Of a stretch of 64,000 bases of DNA, positions 17,916 through 27,862 are shown in pieces. The first letter of the stretch is position 1; each line of letters starts with the position of its first letter. Source of the stretch: Algibacter marinivivus (GTDB taxonomy: Bacteria; Bacteroidota; Bacteroidia; Flavobacteriales; Flavobacteriaceae); the NCBI RefSeq assembly GCF_003143755.1, contig NZ_QFRI01000001.1, positions 1,696,051 to 1,760,050 on the forward strand. Reading direction: 5' to 3'. A program made the position numbers and the translations under genes. The notes under the pieces were generated by a model, which was not told the DNA's origin, did not search any database, and saw only the letters and a program-made list of their open reading frames with translations.

Positions 17916-19844
17916 ATGAAAAACTATAAATTAAAAATATTAATAATCTTAGGACTCGTATTCTCGTTTTCATGCGAGGACTATTTAGATGTGGCACCAG
18001 AGTTAGTCATAGAGCAAGAAGATGTTTTTTCTACCTTTAAAAATGCGCAAGGTTTTGTTGAAGAAATGTATTCCTTAGTAGTGTCTTATGAACAGCAAAC
18101 ACATACCTTTCAAGATTTTCTTCTGGGTGATGATGGATTTGTTGATAGACCTACAAAAGCTAGTGGCGATATTGATGCAGGAAGATTCAATTCTGTAATA
18201 AATGATAATTTTTGTTACTTAAATAACCACTATAATGCTAATTATGGATCTACAGGGACTAACTCTGCTAATGTTGAGAACACTAATGTTTTTAATAGAC
18301 AGAGACCTGGGGTATATGATGGTAGCTTGCGTGGTATTCGAAAAGCTAATATTGTAATTGATAATGTAGAAAGTGCTGAAAATGGAGGGTTAGATTTAAT
18401 GGTAAATGCTACTCAAGCCGAAAAAGATGTTATCCTTGGGCAAGCTTATTTTTTTAGAGCATTTTTCCATAATGAGATTATGAAGTTTTGGGGGCGTTAC
18501 CCATATATTGATAGAGTATTAATAGATGATTTTGCAATACCACGTCCAGAGACTTACAAAGAAGTTGCTTTACTAGCTAACGAAGATTACAAAAAAGCCG
18601 TTGAATTATTACCTGTAGATTGGGATAATGAGGCTTATGGACAACTAACACGAGGCGAAAATAAGGGTAGGCTTACAAAAGGTACAGCATATGCTTTTCA
18701 AGGTAAAAATCTACTTCTTGCAGCTAGCCCCTTAATGAAAGGTAACAATGCAAGTATAAATACATATGACTATGATACAGAGTTGTGTGATATGGCAGTT
18801 GATGCTTTTGCTGGAATACTTAAATTAGCTGATCAAGGGCGTTATGCTTTAGCTACTACATTGGAAGAATTAGATGAAGTGTTTTGGAAATCGCCAGCAC
18901 CTGGTTCATGGCCAGGAAGTACAGAATTTATATTTGCTGCAACTGGAGGTAGTACTGTACAGGCTACAAGATTTATGGCATCAGGAGTAAATAGAGCTAT
19001 TCACTCCAATTCTGCTGGATATGAAGTAATTAGTCCTACACATAATTTTATTCATAACAATTTTGGTATGGCTAATGGACTATCTATTGAAGAAGATCAA
19101 AAACTTCCTGCAGGCCAAAGATTATTTGATGAAACTAGACCTTTTGAAAACCGTGATCCACGTTTTTATAAATGGCATATCATTGATGGAGATATTATAG
19201 ACGCAGGAGCTGAGGATCCTAATCATGTAGCTGCCCAACTTTGGTTTGAATCTCCTTCTGTAAAAGGTTTTCACCGTAGTACTGGTGCTGAAAACATCAA
19301 AATAGTAAACAATACAGGGTATATGTGGACCAAATTTTATCCTAAAGTTGATGGTAAGTATCATAGTAGATGGAATCCTATTATAAATCAATACGTCGGA
19401 GTACGATTGCATATGAGACTTACAGATGTTTATTTAATGTATGCAGAAGCATTACATGCATCTAAGGGAGCAACTACAGCACCAGGGTCTTACAGTTTAA
19501 CTGCTGTGGGGGCTGTTAATTTATTCCGTAATAGAGCAGGTATTCCTAATGTGGCTCCTAATATAGTTTCTGATAATAACAAGTTTATGGATGAACTACG
19601 AAGAGAAAGAGCTGTTGAGTTAAGTTATGAAGCACATAGATGGGTAGATATTAGACGATGGGGACTAGCCCATTTAGATAAATATAGAAGAAAATTAGCC
19701 TTAGATTTTCCGCAAGACAGAAGTAGTTTTACAGAAACGCTTCTTGTAGATAGAATTTGTGAGTTTCCTCAGCATTATTGGTTACCATTTCCAGTTGAGC
19801 AAACACTAATTTACGAAGGCTTCCCTCAAAACCCAGGGTGGTAG
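17916..19844 (+). CDS. susD: SusD/RagB-family surface glycan-binding lipoprotein 1
   Basis: Surface lipoprotein that closes over its SusC partner and binds glycan. The protein has 642 residues, somewhat long for SusD. The lipobox is FSFSC (C20), followed by EDYLDVAPE. SusD landmarks are visible: a helical TPR region with GQAYFFRAFFHNEIMKFWG around residue 170, RLTDVYLMYAEALHAS near residue 505, and the RRERAVELSYEAHRWVDIRR block near residue 565, ending NPGW. It directly follows susC1 and precedes a second SusC gene. Confidence 0.95.
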   Translation: MKNYKLKILIILGLVFSFSCEDYLDVAPELVIEQEDVFSTFKNAQGFVEEMYSLVVSYEQQTHTFQDFLLGDDGFVDRPTKASGDIDAGRFNSVINDNFCYLNNHYNANYGSTGTNSANVENTNVFNRQRPGVYDGSLRGIRKANIVIDNVESAENGGLDLMVNATQAEKDVILGQAYFFRAFFHNEIMKFWGRYPYIDRVLIDDFAIPRPETYKEVALLANEDYKKAVELLPVDWDNEAYGQLTRGENKGRLTKGTAYAFQGKNLLLAASPLMKGNNASINTYDYDTELCDMAVDAFAGILKLADQGRYALATTLEELDEVFWKSPAPGSWPGSTEFIFAATGGSTVQATRFMASGVNRAIHSNSAGYEVISPTHNFIHNNFGMANGLSIEEDQKLPAGQRLFDETRPFENRDPRFYKWHIIDGDIIDAGAEDPNHVAAQLWFESPSVKGFHRSTGAENIKIVNNTGYMWTKFYPKVDGKYHSRWNPIINQYVGVRLHMRLTDVYLMYAEALHASKGATTAPGSYSLTAVGAVNLFRNRAGIPNVAPNIVSDNNKFMDELRRERAVELSYEAHRWVDIRRWGLAHLDKYRRKLALDFPQDRSSFTETLLVDRICEFPQHYWLPFPVEQTLIYEGFPQNPGW

Positions 19845-19883
19845 TCTTTTACAAATTCGTTTTAATTAAAATAAACAAAAAAA

Positions 19884-22800
19884 ATGAAGATAAATAAATT
19901 ATATAGGTTGTTTACTCTAGTTAGCTTAATCTTGTTATGCTTTTGTAATGTTACAATAGCTCAAACAAATGGTACAGAAGTAACAGCAACTGTGGTTGAT
20001 GAACAAGGTAACCCTATAAGCGGCGTTGATGTTTTTAGCCCTAAAGGAGGTAAGGCATCTTCTGATGTTAATGGACAGTTTAAAATCAAATTATTAGATG
20101 ATGAATCTGTTGTACTTGAAAAAAAGGGCTATGAATCAGTGATTATTGCAGTATCTGATTTAATTGGTAATATTACCATGGAGAAATCTCTTTTTCTCGC
20201 TTCGGAAGATGACGAAATAAAGATGGGAGTTGCCACTAAATATAGACGCAATATTATAGGTGCGGTATCGTCAATTAATACCCAAGATCGATTAACTTAT
20301 GATAATACACAATTTGTAAGAAATTATATTAACGGACTTATGTTAGGTGTAAGAGGCTCTGATAATATTAGAGGTATAGGGAACGCTGTTTTTGTTATTG
20401 ATGGCGTAATTGGTCGTGATCCTAACATCCTGAATATGGAAGAGGTTGAGCAGATAACGGTACTTAAAGATGCTAATTCAGTTGCCTTGTACGGTAGTCA
20501 AGGAAGAAATGGTGTTATCGTTATTAATACTAGGCGTGGAAAAGCTAATAAAAAAGAAGTTAAAGTTAATGTACGCTCTAGTATTAGTGTACCTATTTCT
20601 TTACCTAATTATTTGAGTTCAGCGCCATATATGCAACTTTTTAATGAAGCTAGAAATAATGACGGGTTAGATAATTTTTATGACCCAGCACTTATTCAAG
20701 AGTTTAGATCAGGTTCTAATAAATTTAAATACCCAGATTTAGATTTATATTCAAGTGAATATGTGCAGCCTTTTGTGAATTCTACAAATATAATAACTGA
20801 GTTTTCTGGTGGTAATGATAAAAATCAGTATTATGTTAATGTGGGTTGGAATCGTAATGAGGCATGGGTTAATATTAATGATGATATAAATGCAGGAACT
20901 AATCGTTTTAATGTAAGAGGTAACTTAGATTTTAAAATAAATGATTGGATTACAAGTAGTCTAGATGGTATTGCTATTATAAGTTCTAACAAGTCTTCTA
21001 GAGCTAATTTGTTGAGTGCTGCGACTACTTTAAGACCTAATACATATTCACCATTTTTGCCTATAGATTTAATAGACACTAGCGACCCCACAGTTGCTGG
21101 ACAATTACAAGCTGCAAATACGTTTAATGGGATGCTTTTAGGTTCAACTCAACAGTTTGGGGCAGATGCTCCTATAGCTTTAGCTATTGCTGGTGGTTAT
21201 AGAGATACAGTGTTTCGTTCTACTCAGTTTAACAACACAATCAATTTTGATTTAGATAGAATAACTAAAGGTTTGTCAGCCAAAACTTATGTAAGTTTTG
21301 ATTTTTATGATTCTTATAATTTATCTATAAATAATCAATTTAAAACTTATGAGCCAACTTGGGAAGGCGATAGAATAACAAGTCTTGGTGTTTTTGGAGA
21401 AGATATAAAAGATCAAACTGAAAATGTTACTACCAATGGTTTTATATCTCGATTTGGTTTTTACGGACTAATAAATTACGATACCACTTTTGCTAAGGAT
21501 CATTCTTTGAATACCACTTTATTAGGTTTTTATAATTCACAAAGGCAAAATGATGTTATTCAAACAGATGTTGATGCGCACTTAGGATTTCAAATGACTT
21601 ATGACTACAAAAAGAAATTATTTTTTGATTTTACAGGGACATATACTAATTCTATAAAACTAGCTGAAGGAAATAGAGGTGCTTTATCACCAACTTCGGG
21701 TATAGCTTACATTATAAGTGAAGAACCATTTTTGAAGAACAGTAAATTTATTAACTACCTTAAGTTAAAGGCTTCAGGAGGTATTATAAAGTCTGATCAA
21801 GGGATTGATGGTTACTATTTATATGATTTAAACTATTCTAGTGGAAGCAATATTAATTGGGCTGATGGAAATTCTAATCGCAGACAAGATATTACACAAG
21901 GAGAGAATCTTGATTTAACATTTGAAGAGCGTATAGACTTAAACATTGGTTTAGAAACGTATTTAATGAATTCTATGTGGTTAGAGTTTAATTATTTTAA
22001 ATCAGAACTTGATAAGCAAGTAGGATTTTTGAATGACCAATATCCATCTTTTTACAATAACTTCAGACCATATAATAATTTCGATAAGAACTTATACACT
22101 GGTTTTGAAATAGGTATGAATTTCAATAAAACTTATCAAGATTTTTCAGTTAGTTTAGGTGCAAACTTGCTATATAGTCAAACCGAAAGGGCTAAAAGAT
22201 CTGAAGTCTTTGCTGAAGACTATCTACAAACACAAGGAACAGAGATTTCTACAATTTTCGGATTAGTTGATCAAGGTTTTTATGCTGAAACAGATTTCAA
22301 TACAGATGTAAATGGTAATAGAGTTTTGAATGCTGGTTTACCTGTGCCTCAATTTGGTAGCGTTCAACCAGGAGATATAAAATATCAAGATCAAAATGGG
22401 GACAATATTATTGATAATGATGACAGAATTGCTATTGGGCAAGCTAGCAGCCCTTGGACATATGGGGTAAACCTTAACTTAAAGTATAAAAGTTTTAACT
22501 TTTTTGTTTTGGCCACAGGTCAATCTGGAGCAGACGGTAATAAGTTAAGTAGTAGTTTTAACCAATATTATTCAGTTGATGGTAATGATAAATACTCAGA
22601 AGTTGTTTTAGGACGATGGACACCAGAAACTGCAAGTACGGCAACTTATCCAAGGTTATCATCACAAACAAATCAAAATAATTTTAGAACATCTACGTTT
22701 TGGTTGTTTGACACGAGTTTCTTTACAATTAACCGTGCTCAGATAACTTATGAATTTCAGGATACTTTTTGTAATAAACTAGGTATTGAGGATTTAAGTT

Positions 22801-22919
22801 TAAATCTTTCTGGAACTAATTTGTTTGAAATAGGCGAAAATAAAGATGTTCGTCGTTTAAGAATAGGAACAACACCTCTGTCTAGAGCTTATACTCTTGG
22901 TTTGAGAATGTCATTTTAA
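19884..22919 (+). CDS. susC: SusC/RagA-type TonB-dependent outer-membrane transporter 2
   Basis: Second oligosaccharide transporter, 1011 residues, with a signal peptide (to about residue 26), a carboxypeptidase-D-like domain (ATVVDEQGNPISGVDVFSPK), plug domain (FVIDGVIGRDPNILNMEEVE then LKDANSVALYGSQGRNGVIV) and a barrel ending LGLRMSF. The canonical DEVVV stretch is absent; the equivalent region reads EIKMGVATKYRRNIIGAVSS, typical of a divergent SusC subgroup. It is only about as similar to SusC1 as two family members need be, so this is an old pair and not a fresh duplication. It may take a different oligosaccharide. Confidence 0.94.
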   Translation: MKINKLYRLFTLVSLILLCFCNVTIAQTNGTEVTATVVDEQGNPISGVDVFSPKGGKASSDVNGQFKIKLLDDESVVLEKKGYESVIIAVSDLIGNITMEKSLFLASEDDEIKMGVATKYRRNIIGAVSSINTQDRLTYDNTQFVRNYINGLMLGVRGSDNIRGIGNAVFVIDGVIGRDPNILNMEEVEQITVLKDANSVALYGSQGRNGVIVINTRRGKANKKEVKVNVRSSISVPISLPNYLSSAPYMQLFNEARNNDGLDNFYDPALIQEFRSGSNKFKYPDLDLYSSEYVQPFVNSTNIITEFSGGNDKNQYYVNVGWNRNEAWVNINDDINAGTNRFNVRGNLDFKINDWITSSLDGIAIISSNKSSRANLLSAATTLRPNTYSPFLPIDLIDTSDPTVAGQLQAANTFNGMLLGSTQQFGADAPIALAIAGGYRDTVFRSTQFNNTINFDLDRITKGLSAKTYVSFDFYDSYNLSINNQFKTYEPTWEGDRITSLGVFGEDIKDQTENVTTNGFISRFGFYGLINYDTTFAKDHSLNTTLLGFYNSQRQNDVIQTDVDAHLGFQMTYDYKKKLFFDFTGTYTNSIKLAEGNRGALSPTSGIAYIISEEPFLKNSKFINYLKLKASGGIIKSDQGIDGYYLYDLNYSSGSNINWADGNSNRRQDITQGENLDLTFEERIDLNIGLETYLMNSMWLEFNYFKSELDKQVGFLNDQYPSFYNNFRPYNNFDKNLYTGFEIGMNFNKTYQDFSVSLGANLLYSQTERAKRSEVFAEDYLQTQGTEISTIFGLVDQGFYAETDFNTDVNGNRVLNAGLPVPQFGSVQPGDIKYQDQNGDNIIDNDDRIAIGQASSPWTYGVNLNLKYKSFNFFVLATGQSGADGNKLSSSFNQYYSVDGNDKYSEVVLGRWTPETASTATYPRLSSQTNQNNFRTSTFWLFDTSFFTINRAQITYEFQDTFCNKLGIEDLSLNLSGTNLFEIGENKDVRRLRIGTTPLSRAYTLGLRMSF

Positions 22920-22946
22920 TATAATTAGAAAATTAAGATAAATAAA

Positions 22947-24674
22947 ATGAAAAATTTAATAAAATATATTTTAATTATGTTGGTGTTTACTGGCATGATT
23001 GCCTGTGATACTCTCGAACCTGTTGATGAAAACAGGTTAGGCTTTGATTTTGTTACCACAAATCCAAATGCAGCAGAAGGTGTACTATTAAATGCATATA
23101 CAGGCTTAGTTAATCAATATTCATTTTCTGAAGCAGCTACTGATGATGCTGTTAATAATATTTTGGATAACAGTTATAAGCGAATGGCTCTTGGTGAGTT
23201 AAATGCACAATTTAACCCTGCCTCACGATGGAGTAGTTTTGAACGTGTATTCTGGGTAAACAGATTCTTAGAAATTATTGACGCAGGAGAAACTCAATGG
23301 AGCAGAGATACATTAACTAATGAAATGTTTCAGATGCGTATGAAGGGAGAAGCTTTGGCGCTAAGAGGATTGCATCATTTTTATGTGCTTCAAGCGCATG
23401 CTGGTATAGGTGAATCTGGAGAATTACTAGGTATTCCATACTTTACTGAGTTTATTGAAGCTGATGGTAATTTTAATGTACCCCGTTTATCATTTGAAGC
23501 TTCTGTTCAGGCTATTATGGCAGATTTTGATGAGGCACTTAATTTATTACCAACAGATTATGGACTAAGTGAGGGGCAGGTAGATGAATGGTATTCAGAT
23601 TTAGAAAATTTTGAGTATGTTAAATACCAAACAGTAAATGATAACTTTTTTGATTTACGTATTTCTGGAAGAATTGTAAAAGCGTTAAAAGCACGTTTAG
23701 CACTTTTAGCAGCGAGTCCGTCGTTTTTAAATAGTCAAAGCTATTATAATATGGCAGCAACTAATGCCGCTGAAATTTTAAATACTATAGGAGGTGTTGC
23801 TGGTTTAGATGTAAATGGGAATGAGTTTTATATATCAGATGACAATATACAGAGCAGCGAAATGCTTTGGCGTGGTTCTATAGGAGGCAACACTTTTAAC
23901 ATTGAGGAAAGAATGTTTCCACCTTCAGTAAATGGAAATGGGGAGATTAATCCAACACATAACTTTGTAATGGCATTTCCAATGCAAGATGGATATCCTG
24001 CAACTGAGGCTAATGGTTTTGATCCTCAAAACCCTTATGCTAGTAGAGACCCTAGGTTAGAAAAATATGTTGTTGTTAATGGTGCTTCTTTTGGAGGTGG
24101 TACTATTAATACTGGTTTTGGTGGTGGAAATGACAGGTTAGATTCTATTCCTGGACAGTCCACAACTACTGGGTATTACCTAAAAAAATTATTGCAACCA
24201 GAAGTTAGAATTAATAATGATGGAACTGCTCAAGGTAAGAGACATGCCAATGTGTATTTTAGATATACAGAATTATTTTTAATATTAGCAGAATCAGCTA
24301 ATGAAATTGGTGGCCCTGACCATCAGGTTGGTGGTATTACCGCTCGTGATGTGATTGCAGCTATACGTAATAGAGCAGGAATTGCACAACCAGATAACTA
24401 CTTAGCAACTATTACAACTACAGAAGCTATGAGAGAGCTTATCAGAAATGAGCGTCGTATAGAACTAAGTTTTGAGGGACATAGGTTCTGGGATATTAGA
24501 AGATGGGGATTACCGTTAAATGAACCAGCAAAAGGTTACTTTTTTGACGAAAATAATTATATTGAACTGCCGTCTGTTGAAATTAGAAATTATCAACCAT
24601 TTGCAACTTACATGCCTATTCCAAATTCAGAGACTTTAAAATTTTCTGAACTGGAGCAAAATAATGGCTGGTAG
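22947..24674 (+). CDS. susD: SusD/RagB-family surface glycan-binding lipoprotein 2
   Basis: Partner of SusC2; 575 residues with lipobox GMIAC (C20). SusD features include MRMKGEALALRGLHHFYVLQ near residue 130, FRYTELFLILAESANEIGG near residue 435, and NERRIELSFEGHRFWDIRRW near residue 515, ending NNGW. It lies 27 bases after susC2 and 38 bases before the next lipoprotein, in one apparent operon. Confidence 0.95.
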   Translation: MKNLIKYILIMLVFTGMIACDTLEPVDENRLGFDFVTTNPNAAEGVLLNAYTGLVNQYSFSEAATDDAVNNILDNSYKRMALGELNAQFNPASRWSSFERVFWVNRFLEIIDAGETQWSRDTLTNEMFQMRMKGEALALRGLHHFYVLQAHAGIGESGELLGIPYFTEFIEADGNFNVPRLSFEASVQAIMADFDEALNLLPTDYGLSEGQVDEWYSDLENFEYVKYQTVNDNFFDLRISGRIVKALKARLALLAASPSFLNSQSYYNMAATNAAEILNTIGGVAGLDVNGNEFYISDDNIQSSEMLWRGSIGGNTFNIEERMFPPSVNGNGEINPTHNFVMAFPMQDGYPATEANGFDPQNPYASRDPRLEKYVVVNGASFGGGTINTGFGGGNDRLDSIPGQSTTTGYYLKKLLQPEVRINNDGTAQGKRHANVYFRYTELFLILAESANEIGGPDHQVGGITARDVIAAIRNRAGIAQPDNYLATITTTEAMRELIRNERRIELSFEGHRFWDIRRWGLPLNEPAKGYFFDENNYIELPSVEIRNYQPFATYMPIPNSETLKFSELEQNNGW

Positions 24675-24712
24675 GGAAATTGTGTAATTTAAAAGAATAA
24701 AAAATATTAGAC

Positions 24713-25879
24713 ATGAAAATAAAATATTTATTAATATGCGTAATTGCCTTTAGTTTAATGGCTTGCGAAAATCAGGAAAATGAATTTGACGACTTTGGTT
24801 CATCTTCTGTGTACTTTCCATTTCAAACCCCAGTTAGAACATTAATTCAAGGTAAGTATGATCTAGGTTTTAATGAGAATGACAATAATGGACGATTTGA
24901 AATCGGTGTCATCATGTCAGGAGTATATAATAATAATAAAAACCGAAGAGTACATTTTGAGTTGGCTTCTGAATTGATAGATGCTACTGCGTTAGGTCTA
25001 GATACTGTAAATGTTAAGGTGTTACCAGCTTCTTACTACACTATTGAACAGGAAAGTCCAGTAACAATTCCTTCTGGTTCTACAAAGGGGCGTATCCCGG
25101 TGCAGCTTTCTGATGCCTTTTTTGATGACCCACAATCATTTGCAGAATTTGGTGAAGTACATTATGTAGTTCCATTAAGAATTACAGATTATGAAGAATT
25201 AGATTCGCTTTTAGTAGGTGTACCGGCTGAAGGTGTTACAAATCCTATCAAGATTAAAGCAGATGATTGGCAAACACAACCTAAAGACTATACACTTTTT
25301 GGCATCAAGTTTATGAATAAATATCAAGGGATCTATTTAAGACGCGGTGAGGATGCAGCTGTAGGTTCTAACGAATCGGTTACGGTTTTTGCAAATGGAA
25401 ATCCTACAGAAACAGTAACAGAGGATATCGAAGGCTCTACAGTTTATAGATCTGAGTTTGTTGTAGATGATGAATTACTTCCATTAGCAACTGCAGCAAG
25501 GAGTGATGTAACTACGACTATTGGTGTTAGAAGACCAGGTATTGCTACTAATAGTACATTGTCTTTACGATTGGCATTTAACGATAATGAAGAAGTTACT
25601 GTTACTAATGCTGATCCATCTAGTACTGTTACTGTAACAGGCTCAGGAGAATTTGTAGAAGATGGTGATGAATGGGGGGGAGAAAGTCGAGATGTAATTT
25701 ACTTAGATTTCCAATACCGAGAATTAGAAGTTGAAGTCACTGAGAATCGCTTTTTTGGTACATTAATTTCAACTACAACCTCAACATTCGATTTACTACA
25801 TACAGTTAAAGATACTTTAGTGATTAGAGATAGAGATGTTAAGTTCGAAGAGTTTACACTAGATTTTGAATTGCCTTAA
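24713..25879 (+). CDS. Surface lipoprotein with DUF1735-like domain, probable glycan-binding protein
   Basis: A 388-residue lipoprotein with lipobox SLMAC (C18). The N-terminal part (about residues 30-130, with LPASYYTIEQESPVTIPSGSTKGRIPVQL) resembles the DUF1735 immunoglobulin-like domain found in proteins encoded after SusCD pairs. The second half (from about 180) is beta-rich, like the DUF5627-type domain often attached. By position it should act as the SusE-like surface glycan-binding protein. Ligand specificity cannot be read from sequence. A strong terminator follows and closes the SusCD operon. Confidence 0.78.
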   Translation: MKIKYLLICVIAFSLMACENQENEFDDFGSSSVYFPFQTPVRTLIQGKYDLGFNENDNNGRFEIGVIMSGVYNNNKNRRVHFELASELIDATALGLDTVNVKVLPASYYTIEQESPVTIPSGSTKGRIPVQLSDAFFDDPQSFAEFGEVHYVVPLRITDYEELDSLLVGVPAEGVTNPIKIKADDWQTQPKDYTLFGIKFMNKYQGIYLRRGEDAAVGSNESVTVFANGNPTETVTEDIEGSTVYRSEFVVDDELLPLATAARSDVTTTIGVRRPGIATNSTLSLRLAFNDNEEVTVTNADPSSTVTVTGSGEFVEDGDEWGGESRDVIYLDFQYRELEVEVTENRFFGTLISTTTSTFDLLHTVKDTLVIRDRDVKFEEFTLDFELP

Positions 25880-25913
25880 TGATTAACTCTTACAAATAAT
25901 ATTATTTAAGTTA

Positions 25914-25947
25914 AAAATAGCGGGATTAAATTCCCGCTATTTTTTTT
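25914..25947 (+). terminator. Rho-independent terminator of the SusCD operon
   Basis: AAAATAGCGGGA and TCCCGCTATTTT form a 12-bp stem with a 6-base loop, followed by T8 overall. It lies 34 bases after the DUF1735 protein stop. Confidence 0.92.
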
Positions 25948-26109
25948 GCTATACTAAAAATACTCAACTTCTAAATAAAGTTAGTTTTAATATAAAGGCT
26001 GGTTAGTTGAATTAAACACCAGATAATATACTATCAAGTTTATTGTATTCGAAACCTAGTTAAAACCTAAAACTTTTTTTTAATATCTTTAGCTATACTC
26101 TGGGGATAA

Positions 26110-26152
26110 AATTTGATATAAGCCAGTTAAATCTAATATTTTATATCAAATT
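26110..26152. repeat. Inverted repeat with 12-bp arms
   Basis: AATTTGATATAA and its exact complement are separated by 19 bases. It lies 60 bp upstream of PUL promoter copy 3. Purpose unknown; it could be an extra operator or a leftover RNA structure. Confidence 0.55.
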
Positions 26153-26213
26153 ACTTTAATTTTAAAACTACAGTTTTTTCTGCTGAAGAATGTATAATTG
26201 AAAATGTTGTTTT

Positions 26214-26258
26214 CAGGATAGAACAGGATAGTTTCTTATCAATAATACTTTAATTTTA
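26214..26258 (+). promoter_or_regulatory. PUL promoter copy 3 (DUF1080 operon)
   Basis: Two perfect CAGGATA units (26214 and 26224), 20 bp, then TAATTTTA (26251-26258). The start codon is 220 bp downstream, the longest leader of the set. Confidence 0.85.
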
Positions 26259-26386
26259 TTTCATATCAGAACTGTATAATCATTCATTAGCTAACCTCCA
26301 TGATTAAAAACTGAACTTAAATATTTAAACAGTTTTTATAGGATTTTTTATAAACGTTTAAATTAAAGTAGTTAATTGAGTTAGTC

Positions 26387-26434
26387 AAATATAACCTCCA
26401 CTTAAAATCAAGTTTTAAAATGGAGGTTATATTT
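26387..26434 (+). promoter_or_regulatory. Leader hairpin with alternative pairing partner
   Basis: AAATATAACCTCCA and its exact complement form a 14-bp stem; the 20-base loop can pair further (TTAAAA with TTTTAA), and a T-rich stretch follows. An earlier copy of TAACCTCCA at 26292-26300 could pair with the same downstream strand. This gives two mutually exclusive structures inside the predicted leader, 45 bases before the start codon. Confidence 0.6.
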
Positions 26435-26478
26435 TTATTTATCTGTACATTTATTACAAACTCTTATAATATATATTT

Positions 26479-27861
26479 ATGAATACAATTACAACCAAAC
26501 TATTACTAATTGTTGCATGTTTTTTTGTCATATCCTGCAATACAAAAAAAGAAGAAATACCTTGGGTAGAGTTGATAAACGATGATTCATTAAACGGTTG
26601 GACAATTTTAGGAGGAGAAGCGACTTATGAAGTTAAAGATGATATAATAACTGGAACCACCAAAGCTAATACACCAAATACATTTTTAACTACTAATAAA
26701 ATGTATGGTGATTTTATTTTCGAAATAGATTACAAGGTTGACTCAACAATGAATTCAGGTATTCAAATTCGTAGTAATTCGCTCCCGCATTACAGAGACG
26801 GAATGGTACATGGCTATCAAGTTGAAATAGACCCTTCAAAACGAGCATGGAGTGGAGGTATCTACGATGAAAAAAGGCGTAAATGGCTAAACCCTTTAGA
26901 GAATAATACAGAAGCCCAAAACGCTTTCAAACAAAATCAATGGAATCATTACCGTGTTGAAGCTATTGGAGATACCATAAAAACATGGATTAATAATGTT
27001 CCAGCCGCTTATTTAATTGATGATAAAACATCAAGTGGATTTATCGGTCTACAAGTACACTCTATTGGTAACAAAAAAGAGAAGCTAGGTAAAACTGTAA
27101 TGTGGAAGAATGCAAAAATTTTAACTGAGAACTTAGAAAAGTATGCCACAAAAAGTCCTTTAGAGCCAGTAATTACAAAAAACAATCTGACCTTTAACGA
27201 GAAAAGGTCAGGTTGGAAAATGCTTTGGGATGGTAAAACAACAAATGGATGGCGCGGAGCAAAATTAGATGAATTTCCAAAATCAGGTTGGAAAATTGAA
27301 AATGGAGAACTTATTGTTTTAGCATCAGGAGGTGCAGAATCTGCTGCAGGAGGTGATATCGTAACTACTCAAGATTATAGCAATTTTGAATTACAAGTAG
27401 ATTTTAAATTAACCCCAGGAGCAAATAGTGGTATAAAGTATTATGTAGATACCGAAATTAATAAAGGCCCTGGGTCATCAATTGGTCTAGAATACCAAAT
27501 CTTAGATGATGAACTTCATGAAGATGCAAAAAGAGGCTCTCATGAAGGGAGTAGAACCGTATGTTCTTTATACGATTTAATTAAAGCGAATCCTGATAAG
27601 CCCGTAAAGCCAATTGGAGAATGGAATACAGCTTATATAAAGTCTATTAATAATCATGTAGAACATTGGATTAATGATGTTAAAGTTTTAGAATACAAAC
27701 GTGGAAGTGATGAATTTTTGAAGTTGGTTTCAGAAAGTAAATATGCAAAATGGCCCAATTTTGGAGTATTAGAAAAAGGACAAATCTTATTGCAAGACCA
27801 TGGTGATAAGGTTGCTTTTAGAAATATTAAAATTAGAGTTCCAAAAAATAACAAGAAGTAA
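26479..27861 (+). CDS. Lipoprotein with two 3-keto-disaccharide hydrolase (DUF1080) domains
   Basis: A 460-residue lipoprotein (lipobox FVISC, C20). Two DUF1080 (PF06439) domains lie in tandem: about residues 28-215 (WVELINDDSLNGWTILGG, then DYKVDSTMNSGIQIRS) and 245-455 (WKMLWDGKTTNGWRGAKL, then DFKLTPGANSGIKYYV). Each is a concanavalin-like beta-sandwich. Family members cleave 3-keto-glycosides made by Gfo/Idh dehydrogenases, and such a dehydrogenase is the very next gene, one base away. A purely carbohydrate-binding role is the alternative. Confidence 0.87.
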   Translation: MNTITTKLLLIVACFFVISCNTKKEEIPWVELINDDSLNGWTILGGEATYEVKDDIITGTTKANTPNTFLTTNKMYGDFIFEIDYKVDSTMNSGIQIRSNSLPHYRDGMVHGYQVEIDPSKRAWSGGIYDEKRRKWLNPLENNTEAQNAFKQNQWNHYRVEAIGDTIKTWINNVPAAYLIDDKTSSGFIGLQVHSIGNKKEKLGKTVMWKNAKILTENLEKYATKSPLEPVITKNNLTFNEKRSGWKMLWDGKTTNGWRGAKLDEFPKSGWKIENGELIVLASGGAESAAGGDIVTTQDYSNFELQVDFKLTPGANSGIKYYVDTEINKGPGSSIGLEYQILDDELHEDAKRGSHEGSRTVCSLYDLIKANPDKPVKPIGEWNTAYIKSINNHVEHWINDVKVLEYKRGSDEFLKLVSESKYAKWPNFGVLEKGQILLQDHGDKVAFRNIKIRVPKNNKK

Positions 27862-27862
27862 A

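Larger units (their letters stand above)
25880..26478 (+). other. Intergenic region before the DUF1080 operon (599 bp)
   Basis: Contains a terminator (25914-25947), an inverted repeat with 12-bp arms at 26110-26152, PUL promoter copy 3 (26214-26258) and a leader of about 215 bases with a strong hairpin at 26387-26434. No protein-coding frame is supported. Confidence 0.65.

Noticed and set aside
27800-27862. Upstream extension of the Tat Gfo/Idh protein
   Set aside because: The extension overlaps the DUF1080 coding end and would bury the twin-arginine signal inside the protein.
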